DNA from: Ignelater luminosus
Taxonomy: Eukaryota; Arthropoda; Insecta; Coleoptera; Elateridae
Assembly (NCBI GenBank): GCA_011009095.1
Contig: VTPC01089669.1
Span: 372,001-436,000, forward strand
Reading direction: 5' to 3'
Length of the DNA stretch: 64,000 nucleotides
Numbering within the stretch: the stretch's first letter is position 1; each line of letters begins with the position of its first letter. This document shows positions 37,701-49,700 of the stretch, piece by piece. Position numbers and translations under genes: made by a program. The notes under the pieces were generated by a model. It saw nothing but the letters and a program-made list of their open reading frames with translations. It was not told the DNA's origin and ran no database searches.

Positions 37701-40700
37701 ACCAGTCAACAGCTTGTTTATTAATTCCTTGTCTTGCTCTTCTAATTTAACTTCTTTTTTATTTAGAATAAACTTCAACAACATTTTGAAATTTAAAGCA
37801 AAAAAAAAACATTGAAACAATTATTTTATGCCAAATGTCAAACAAGAGCGGCAATTGTTTTGAATCGGTTTGATCGATCCAAAAACACCGAGCAAGACAA
37901 AGAACCTCAAACTGCTCAAATCGGAATTTACCGAATGCTACACAGAGGTCATGGCTCGCTTGATCTCATCCAGATGTGCATTAAATGAACACGTTAGAGG
38001 AAAAATAGCTGTCAGAGGTTCTTACCAAACATAGCTAGTGTGTTAAATTAAATTATTTTGAAAGTAAATAATTTGTGTTAACAAATAAACATTTTGTTCA
38101 AATTTTTCATTAATAGATTTTATTTCAATGCCAATGACTTCGTTACTGACAAATATTAACCTCAAATGACAACTATCAAATAATATGTGCAACTTACAAA
38201 CATAAAAACTAACAAATTAGAAGCACCATTTACACAACTTAACATGGATATCTAGTGTTGGATTCAGGTTTTAAAGCATTTGAACAGAGTGTAGACAATA
38301 TGTAGCTGACAAAATGACAACTGGAATTTAATGGCAGGAATTTTAAATTTTTTTGGCAATTAAAACTGCATTTTTTTGCTTGGCTACTTTTCACATACAT
38401 TTCAGACATTTAATCCAATTGAAGATTTTTATTTTACTTTTGTGTTTATTACAAATAGAGAGCAAAGTACTAATGATTTTCACTTCTAAACTACTATTAC
38501 TGTTAATTTAGAAAAATATAATTTACCTCTGTTTACTTTGAATGCTATAGGACATAGATGAGGACATTTGTTTTGATGTCTAGATAATATATGTTGGGTA
38601 AGTCGATCAGATTCCTCTGCTGATATATCCAATTCATGGTCATGCAAACATAATAAATGATCTTGTATGTTTTCTAATAAGAGTTTATTGGATTTCTCAA
38701 AATCGTAGTGATTGAGTGATGTAATTCTTTCGTGACCTTAAAAAAATGTAATAATGTGAAGCAAAATTAGTAACTTATTATTCATAACTTACTTTCTACA
38801 AACATGGAAAATAGTAATTCAGTTTGCTGGCATAATGGTAGTATACCAATTGAATCAAAATTAAATGGAATCTGTTGTATACGTTCCCTGAAAGTTAGGA
38901 TAATAATAATTATTGAAAAATAGCAAACACTAATAAATAATTACATATAGAAGAAGTAAATAATATTGCACAACATAACCTCATAACAACAACCTAACAA
39001 AACTTGGATCTACATTTTTAATATTTTCTAGACAAAAATTTCTGCAGTTTCTTAATAGTTCTAGCTGGTAGGTCACTATATAAATGTAAACCCTATAATA
39101 TATACTTTTTGGCTGAATGAATTATACTATTTTGTCTACTTAGAAGTTAACCCTGTTTGTATATCTATTGTAGCCTATAATAATTCGCATTGCTTGATTT
39201 TGTTTTTTTTTTAAGGTTATCAATAATATCTGTGTTATTTGTTTTAAAATAGAAATAACTATCATAGCAACTTACTCAACATGTTCAGTTAAACTATTCT
39301 TGCTATTTTTATGACTAGAATTTCTTCTGCGTCTACTATTCATACTGAGACGACCAAGAGATGAATCAACAGCAGTTAAACGAGCTTTATTTTGACAAAT
39401 CAAACTTAAATGTTCCAATGTAAGTAACGAATTAATACACTGCATGTCTATCTGACGAATCTGCAAACAGAAATTTAATTGCTTATTAAAAAGAAATCAT
39501 TTATGAGGTATTCTATATAACAATTCAACCAAAAAGAATCATTTAGAACCCATCATCTGTTTTTTTTTTAAATTTGACATATAGAAAGCAAGCTTTTAAG
39601 AACTTCTTCAATGTCTGATTTTGGAGTTAAACGTCTTAAGTATCTTAATGGCATCATATTTAGTTAAAAAATATTTTTAAATTTAGATATCATATTCTTA
39701 TTCTTCATTTGGCTTGAAAGTACTAATAGGTTATTGCCTGCTTGCTTGAATTGCATTGCAATTGATGTTGATATTAATATTGAGTCCACAGATGGGCAAA
39801 TGCCTCTCCCATCTGTAGGTTGACTTTAATGTACTTAATAATATTGTTATGTTGTATTAGTTCATCAAATTTGAAGTGATATTTTTTCCCTGTTATCTTC
39901 TATATGTGTTGATACAAATATTGTCTTCAGTATTCTCCTTTCAAAGATCATTCCCTCTTCAATATTGTCATACATCAAGTTTCACAGATGTAGGTCTTAT
40001 TACTGTATTATATACTTGTAATTTGATTCTTCTGTTTAATATAAAGACAAAATTTATTATCTTCCCCACAAATATGTCTAAAAAGTTGTGCAAGCATTGA
40101 CCATCATACTTCCAGACGACCGTTTCGTCCTTGTTCGGACTCATCACTGGACGATAATGATGATCAATGCTTGTCTGCTTCGTGCTGGTTATAACTTTGT
40201 ATTTTACTTTGCATTCCTTTTTTTTCCTTCATTTTCTGTTTCTTCCTGTATTTCTATCCTTATTTCATTCATTTTTTCTTGTACTTCTTGTAAATTACAG
40301 TTGCCACTTTATCTACATCTTACAAACCTCTGAATACATTGAGTTTTGATCTCACTTAAGTATGTACAGTTTGATAACAGCAAGTGGATTATTAAAATTA
40401 TAAAAATCTTTTATAATGAAATAAACCTAGACCTCTCAAAAGAAAATCAGAGATGATTGGGTTCTAAATTACTTTTTTTTGTTTTGTTAAATTAATATGA
40501 AATATTTCTTATATTATTAAAGTAAAGCTTACAACATCTGCCAATTCATAATAGTGTTTATTATCTAAATAAGATGTACGAGAATTCATAGATTGTATGG
40601 TTCCATACTGCGGTTCCACCCAAACTTCTGTAATCATTTGTAATTCAGACTCTAATTCTGATTCCATATCCATATCATCTTCTGAACCACTAGTAAACTC

Positions 40701-43700
40701 CCCTTCTCGCCATGCTCTGTTTGGTGGAAAAAGTACATATTGAACAACACAAGTTGACGAAGGTTCCATGTTTAATTCCAAAACCATTGTTATAATTCCA
40801 GATGAAGAATGAGCAAAATTAAAGCCCTCTTTTATTCGCATTCTAAAAATATGTTTTATAGTTCAACAATAATATATTCAAAACCAAAATTCCTTTTTTT
40901 ACCTAGTTAATGTGCTTAAGATTCGAGATATAGCAGCCATCTCCAACTTAGCATTAGTTACATGTGATGTACTCCAAATCCATCTTTTATGATATAGATA
41001 TCTAGATAATGTTGTAAATAAAGTTCCAGAAAGAGTAGAAGCTGGTAAACTTTGTAGGGAATTTGGTGGCTGCGTTCCATCGGGAAATATCACAGTTGTA
41101 AAATCGCTTGGCATTCTTTCATACCTGAAAATTATAATTCTCTAGACGATCCTAAAGAAACATAACATGTAAGGATACCTGATGAGTATTCTTTCTAAAG
41201 ATTTTCGTAATAATGTGCAACACATACTTTCTTTACATTTTAAAGGACTTGACAAATAGGACAGTGATGACAGTTCTAATTTTAATTCTTGCAATACCTG
41301 AAGAATAAAGATCGTTGAAAATAAAAAAGAAACTATGAAAGGTAAACTTACTTCATATCTAATATAACCTGGAGTACCAGTTATAAAACCAACATTTATA
41401 ACAGCACAAGGAAATTTAGGTATGACTCGAACCATACAAAACCATGTTGGAGGTCTGTCATGTTCACGATATAAAAGTTTTAAATATGTATGATTATCTA
41501 TTAAAATAAAGGAAGACCAATCTGAAAGCATTCCATATAAGGCAGTTGCAGCTTGTCGACACTGTATAACCTAGAGAGAGTTTTAACAATAATTAAATTT
41601 ACAAATAAGCAACATTTTTAATACCTGAAATCTTCCTGAAGAATTTGCTAAATGAAGATGCCTAGGAAGTGGATGATCATATTTAAGAGCAACAGATAAT
41701 TTGTGCGCATGAAACCATTTTCTCCAGTTATTACTTTCTAACTGACAAATTGGCTGCCACGTTGAAACAAATTTGGGACAAGACACATCACTGTAATATA
41801 AAAAAGAAATAAAATTCAGGAAAGAAATCAGAAATTTGACTTAAAGATTTAGTGTGTACTCATAAAACTCCAAAATTTCATTAAATCTTAGTGCTATTAA
41901 CTAAGATTTAATAAAACTTTCTATGAGTATGGCTCTTATTTCCATTTCAGAGTTTCCTAATTGTTTGCTATGAACTTATCTCAAACATTCTCAACATCTT
42001 GGCATTAATAGAAACAAAAGTTCAGCACACTACTTTTACAACAGACCTAGTTCTTTTTCTATAAAAACTGTTAGCATTACTCATCCCTAAATGTCTGCTG
42101 GAGATGAGTGTATAAACATAAAACTATTTATTTAGGGTGATATTGGGAGATGCTTAAAATAATTCTATTAATTCTACCTTAAAACTGGTTTTATAGTCTA
42201 GTTTTACTTCAAGTAACTTAACAACCTTAAAACTCTACTAAAATCATTTAGTGGGTATTACTCTGGCATGCAGTTGTTTTAATTTAAAACCCTACCTGAG
42301 TTAATTTTACTGAGACTTTATTTAACCTCAGATCTTCATTTAAAATTATAACATACAAGTCAGATTTTAACTAGAAATGAGATTCGGGTGAGAAAATACT
42401 CTAGTAATTCAAGTCAAAACTATAAACATAGACTCGAGTAATGTGGCCATGTAACTTGAATCGAGTTGAAACTTGAGTTAAAACTCAATTCAAGCTAAGA
42501 CTGCACTCATGTTGAGACCACATTCGAGTGAACACCACAGTCGAGTTGAAACCAAACTTGAGTCAAAATCTGGGCCAACAGAAGAATTTATTATTAATGA
42601 TTTTATTTATACAGGGTGTTTTTGAAATGGTTTCACAAAACGAAGCCACTGATTCTGAAGCATTAGTACATAAATAAAAAAATATTATATTGTGGAACTA
42701 CCCCAGTGATTCATACATGTGTCCCTAATACTGTTCTTATTTTATTATCTTATTGTTAGTACACTTTACATTTTTACAGCTTTCTCAATTATGCTAATCC
42801 GCCTTGGGCCCTTTTCTTAAAATTTAACAATTCTAAAACTAAAATGATTTGTAAAACCAGGGATTAGAATAACCCCCACTTCCAGACAGAAACTGCTTAA
42901 AAGTTTCTGAAATTTAGTTGTAAAGTATTGATAAGAGTCATGAATGAACAATGCTCATCAAGCACATGATCACATTCTCTTATGGTCAAGAATGTTGCTA
43001 CATCTGCAATTATTTCTGTAATAAACAGGGTGCTATTGGTCATTACAGATCCAAATTTTGCTGTTAGTCTTAGTCTAGTTTTCCATGTGGTTTTGAATAG
43101 GTGGTTCTGTGATTCTTATGTACTTTTGTTTAAACGGTTTTTAGTGATAAATCAAATGCTTTTGTTTTTTTATCAATTTGTTTATTTATAAGTGCTTTCG
43201 TTTTAGTAGTTAGTGTTTAATGTTAGTAATTAATACAAGTTTTTGTAGTGTGTACGTATGTGTGTGTTTTGAGGTTAAGGTTGTGTTTAAAATCGGGGAT
43301 CACTTAGGACATGCAGAATTAAATGATCTGGTGTTAATTTACAGTGAGGCTCATGGGAAAAACTAACCCTGCCCGCCGATTATACCAGGAACGTTTCCCT
43401 AACTGAGAGTATTTATGGCAGTGGTTCAACATCTACACAACCATGACACATTGCAGTCTCAGGTTCATGAACAAAGACATGCTAGAACTGCCTGAGTTCT
43501 TGAACTAGAGCCCCAGATTTTAATGGTCCAATTGCATGGCCACCTAGATCATCAAATCTAAAGCCTTGCAATTTTCTTCTTCTGAAACAATTAGTGTATG
43601 CATCACTGGTAGAAACCCCAGACCAGATAGTGGCTTGTATACATGATGCTGTGAACTCCATCCACTAAAATTCGGGCAGTATTTTACAAACTTTTCAATC

Positions 43701-46700
43701 ATTGGCATTATCCACCAATAATGATGGATAAACATTTCAAACACTTGCTGTAAACGTAAGTTTTTATTTGCTTCTTATGTACAATTTAAATGATGTCTAA
43801 GACTTTCGTGGAAACCATTCTTAGCGCAGATCAGTCAAATAATTCTCTGATTCCATATTTAAATTAACAAGAAAGTAGTAGATAATTTATGTTGGTTGTA
43901 TTAGTTAATGAGTAAAGATACTTTAAATAAAACAATAAACAACTTAAGGAAGTACCTTTACTCATTAACTAGTACATAATACTTTGGCATTTTTTGTTAC
44001 TATCTTCGCAAACAACTTCTAATGTTTTTATTTTTATTTAATTTTTATCGATCGACTTATTTATTATCGATAGTGTTATAGTGTTAAATAAAATGCAATA
44101 AGCAACAATTGTGCAACATTGGGTTAGGGAGATGAAAAGTGTAACACAATTTATTCTGTCAATCTTTCTGGTATGTCTAAATTTCAATAATTATTTCGTC
44201 CAGGAAATCAGCTCTAATCAGATGCATTTGTTTTAGGAGAGGTGACAGTTTTTTAAAACCTATGTGGTGCCCTGCATTTATTTGCCAGTACTGTACATTA
44301 TGATAGGTCAGTAACTACAATGCATTAGGTCATTGCTGCGAATTTGTAACATTAAATAAAACTACATTAAACTTAAAGGTTATCAATATTTTTTCAGCTG
44401 TTTTTATTTTTAGTGAACGAGTCATTTAAACTCTCTCATATTCAAAAGGTTGGTTGCCACCCTTCCAAACAAAAAAGTATTTTCTTTTAATTACAAATGC
44501 TACAGAAACATTGTCTAGGGACCCCAATGTACCAGTTTTATTTTGTGAAACCTTTTCAAAAACACCCTGTATTCTTAAATATTCTTTAGCTCTACTGAAT
44601 ATTACGTTCACATTAGTTCACAATTTTGGTGACATTACAGTTCTTTTTCATTTTTGTAAACATTTATGTAGATATAAAATCAGAAACATTGTAAAAAATA
44701 ATAAAATTACTATATTTGTTATTATGTTAATTGGTTAATAAGCTATGACATTCAAGCAGTCAGGTTTCTTCTTGTTCATTTACCACTAAGTCACATAATC
44801 CATCATTAATCCTCATAAAAAGCCAATAAGAAAAATAATCTAATAAAAGTTTTAATAAAAATGTAAGAAAAAACATAAGACATGGCATCACGGTCACCTT
44901 GAAATCTCTCTGGTGAGACTTTTTATTTATTTGCGCCATCTAGGTTTATTTAATTTCGATTATTTCAAGAGAAAGGAAGAAGAATAAGGTCTCACAGAAA
45001 AAATATCAGATGGAGCCAGTGACGTTCACCAGGGGCAGAGGGTATTTTTTATCCTTTACTTTTCACTACCCCAAAATTGATTTTGACTCGAGTTTGGTCT
45101 TAATTTGAATTTAGTCTTCACTCGAATCAATACTCGATTCAATTGAAGTTGAACTGTGAATTAAATTTTAACAAGACTCAAATTTCTACTCAACTCAAAC
45201 TGAGATACGATTTGAGGTTCAACTCGAGTGAATTCTGAAAACGAGTACTCAAATGAAAAAAGAATAACTCGAGAGTCCCATCGTGTATGTTGATGTTTTT
45301 CTTATATAGAAATCTTATTTTGTTTTGAAACTTCTGATAAACTTACTTAAATGCATAAATTAACACAAGACATTTCTTTGCATGTTTCACATTTTCATTG
45401 AGCACATAACCTCACATTCTTATAAGGTTCAACCACATCACAGCCAGTGCATTTACACCCCCAGCTAATCAGTAGTGTATACATCAGCTTAGTTCACAGT
45501 TTATCCCACTTCCTGATGTTCTCTCTCCACATTACATAAATGCTGTCACCATAAATTTAAAATATTTGTTGTTGGTGAAATTTGGGGTCAGAAATTAATT
45601 ACAAACAACTTTAAAGAGTAACTTAATAAATGCTGATTCAGCCTGATTTTAAAAATATCAGTACTAATTAGATCTAACAATAAAGCGACAACATTTTTTT
45701 TTAACTGAGCTGCATACAGTGTATCTGTTTTTGAATAAGTTCAAAAGAGCAGCTCAGTTAAGGGGGCTCTTGTTTTGTGATTTTTTTGTTTCACGAGCAT
45801 ACGTGTAATGGCATGTTTGCCTCATAATAACACCTGGGACTAACGGTTCATCAGCTCTGTTTTGCAGACATTTCGAGGTAAGAATATTCTGAAACACCTT
45901 GGCTAGGCATTCTCGCACCTTAAAGAGCCTGTGGTTTGCATGTCAAATACAAACTGCCCATCATATGTAGCTTTGTAATGACACCTATAAATGCTACAAA
46001 CCCCCATCTTTGCACGAGTTGCCACTGACCACACAGAGACAAATTAGCAAGCCATTCCTATTTTGAAATTCTTGTTGTTCCTTTGAATTTTTCGGTAATC
46101 TGTCTAACATAGATTATCTTTAAGAAATACTGTATGGACACTAAGGCAGAACTCAACCAGACCAATCGTCCGCAATCAATCGAAATCTCCGATGTAAATA
46201 CATGAGTAACAACACATCAAGGTTCTTGGACTATAACGGTTGCCTGCGACATAGCGAGATTACAAAACATCACTATTTAAGATGGTTATGCTTATGATTT
46301 TATAAATTAAGTATACTGTTGTTCATTGTACACATAATTATTCTAATTTTACTTATTAGTTGGCAACAACGCATCGACATATTTCTCAACACCAAATTAT
46401 CAGCAGTTTACAAGGCAACCGTAATAGTTAAGAACCATAACATCACGCTGCATCAAATATAGGTCATCAGCATTAGTTTCAAAGTACGAATTGATTTGAA
46501 GATTGATCACTGCTGTCGACACAGCAGACAATGTTGCATGTTGAGGTTATGTCTGGTTAGGTTGGGTACCAAAACCAGTACAACTAATCATGCTTAAGAT
46601 TTCAAGGATATAAAATTAGTGAGGTTTTGTAAAAGATGACAAGTTATAAAAATAAATTTAACTAAGGCATATTTTTTGATCTTATCATATCAAAGACAAC

Positions 46701-49700
46701 CACCCAAAATAAAGATGCACACTTTTTAAATTTATGTACCTTTTCTGAGCCCTGCAAACCCTATTCTAATTTGTAGATTATACAAGTAATGTGCGCATTT
46801 CACAACAATAATTATTTTTCGTAATCTGCACATGTGTGGATGTTACTAAGTGTTCACATAATAGCATGGGTCCCAGAAATTTAAGGTTAGTGATCTGCAC
46901 GGTGCAGATGTTTAGTTTTTTCCTTTGGTCCTCGAATATAATTGTGTGTGGAATTAATATAGAAATTTCTATAATTTTATTTTAGACGTGCTTGTCCTGT
47001 GCCTTAAATAAAAACTAACCTTGGTGAAAGAATCAATTTTGTTGTATCGTTGTTGTTTAAAATAAAAACAGGAATTCCACTTCTGACACTTTCAGGTAAA
47101 GTATACCACACTGAAGTATTCTGAATTGAACTCAACTGTTGTGCTAATAAAGTATCTCCAGAGGACAATTGAGTTAAACGTAACCAAAATCTTTCAATTA
47201 CTGCTTGTCTGTACGACGACTTTGGTTCTTTTCTCATTAAACACGTTATGTCATGGAGAAATTCATAAGGAGCTAAAACATTTTAAAACTTAGAAATTAA
47301 AAACTTTTAATATTTTAAGAGAAATGGTTACCTGATATGTGTACTTCAACTCGAGCAACATTTTTAACTGAAGGCCACTGGCAAATTACATGGTACTGAA
47401 TATAAATATATGTTTTCCATTCTAAACTAAGACATACTTCTAATAATCCACTATCATACTTTACAAACTAAAATTATCCCAATTTAAATTTGATTCATAT
47501 AAAAGAAAAACATAGCAGCTTACATCTACAGTATAACCTTCCCTTATGCGACGTGAAAAAAGTAAGGGCACAGATGCAGTAACATTTTCTTCAGTCTGTC
47601 TCTTAGATAATAAAACAGGTACCTTATTATTATAAAAGTTGTCATTTCTGTGAACAAACTGTATATAATACGGACTAAACAACAAATCATCATCTGAGAA
47701 TCACATGATTCTACATAAATCCACTTTTGGTAAAACTGCAAAATTAGTTTTTGTAAACTTTTAATGATAATATATTTTTTTGTATCAACATTTTAAAATA
47801 AATGCAAATATTGTGTATTCTCAATCATTTTAATTTTTGTTTTTCTTCGTAAAATTCCATAAAAGGCTAATAGAACCTTGTGATTCTTAACAGATGACGA
47901 AATAATGATATTGCTTACGGCATTCTCCATTTATTTTGACGAATTATAGGAGGATTATAGTACTGTTTACTTTTACTCTGAAAAGTCCACAGTAAATATG
48001 ATTCATGGTAAACATTCATGGACATGGACGGTTCAGGTTTCTAAAAATAATGCAATTCAATACGTAACTTAATAAACTAGCAATGTAACTTACAATTTTA
48101 GGAAATTCTTCTAAACAAGTTCCCAAGGTTGACTGCGATAAAAAGTGAAGCAAATCTGTATATGATACATAACCAGCACTACTGTGAGGATGAAAAGCAG
48201 GGCCTACTTTTAAAAATGACAAAGGTATACTATCATAATGCAGTTGAAGCAATAATGATTCCATAATGTTACTATCGGGCATTGCAACAACCCCGTCGGT
48301 TATGACTAGAATATCTGAAATACAGTTAAGAATATTACACAATTTATGGATTTTATAATTGAGAAAAAATTATGCAACGTACGACTTAAACTATTTTCTG
48401 GAAGAAGTGAAATAGCTAACATTGAATAACGCAGCATATTTACAAAATTGGCATCAGGTAAAACCATTGGAATATTAGGAATATTTTGTTCAGCTTCGCT
48501 TAGATGGAAGAGACTGCCTACTATACCTTCACTTTCAACCTAAGAAATGACATAGTTTTACATAAAATACATTTAATATTTAGATTACAATAATTTACTC
48601 TTTGTATTTCTATTTCGTCATGTGCCAATGCAGAAACTTGAGCAATACGACCCTCCAAATAATGAAATTGACTTTCGATTAAATTTATAATTTCTTGCAC
48701 ATTACGAGATGAGACTTTTACTCCTTTTACCAACACTTGCTGAGCAGGACTCATGAAAAATGGAGTATTGACTATTACTGTCAGGTACAAATTTGGTTGG
48801 AAAACTAAAGAGTTTCCCGGAATGGTGAACTAATAATTTCAAATTATACATAAAATTTGCCCATTAATTTTATAAAGAATTTATACCTGTCTACAAAGGC
48901 CTTCCAATGTGGCTCTAAAACAGGAAAGAATCTCATCGAATAAGATTTCATCTTTTTGTATGTTTACTGCAGACTGTGATGGACTCATATCAACACAGTA
49001 AACAAAACGGTAAGAATGAGCTAAAAATTTAACTTGAGTATGAGTAGTTACTAAAAATTTATTAGTCTTAGCAGACACAGATTCTTTTGGGATTGCAGAT
49101 ATCGCTTCCAACTCTGTCGACATATTATCCTTCAAAGAATTCTTTGCACGTTAACCTACTTTACAGATTGCTAAATTTAAAACTTACCAATCTAAGGTGA
49201 ACCGGAATTGAAATGACAGTATTAATGTGATCAAGAAACCACTGAAATCTTGCAGCTCTAGATATAGGAACATTTTTTGGCATAAGTATATATACAGTTT
49301 CTGCTTCCAAAAATGCTGGCTGATTAACTTGCTCCATATATGAGTATTCTCCCAAATCCAGGGATGCAGGATCTATCAAAATCAAATACAACCGTACTAT
49401 GTAAACCTTATTTTAAAATAAATGTAAATTTTCCAATATTCTTGATAAGATATCGATCATTTCTTTAATTCGTTCTGCAGTTATGTTTTAATAGTTTATA
49501 CAACATTATCATATTGAATCATCAGCTACTAGTTGTGTGATAACAATATGTAAACACTAAACATAATGACTACTATTTACTGGTTTAGTTGATCAGACAG
49601 TTTTAATAACTAGCAAATATTAATTTAGAACAGATAACATGATTTTGTTTTTATGTGTATATAAAATCAACACATTATTCTTATGATTCTCAATTATCTC

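Noticed and set aside
37850..38040. Possible gene in the 2.1-kb SZT2 intron
   Set aside because: The slightly GC-richer patch has no open frame of useful length and lies inside an inverted-repeat element.
40091..40173. Calling the hammerhead motif an active ribozyme
   Set aside because: The core C3 is G and G8 is unchanged, so the C3-G8 pair needed for fast cleavage is lost. Reported only as ribozyme-like.
47920..48042. Extending SZT2 exon 7 to the GTAAGC donor at 47,920
   Set aside because: With that donor neither visible acceptor keeps the next exon open. Earlier donors near 47,970 do, so the longer exon was not accepted, though RNA data could overturn this.
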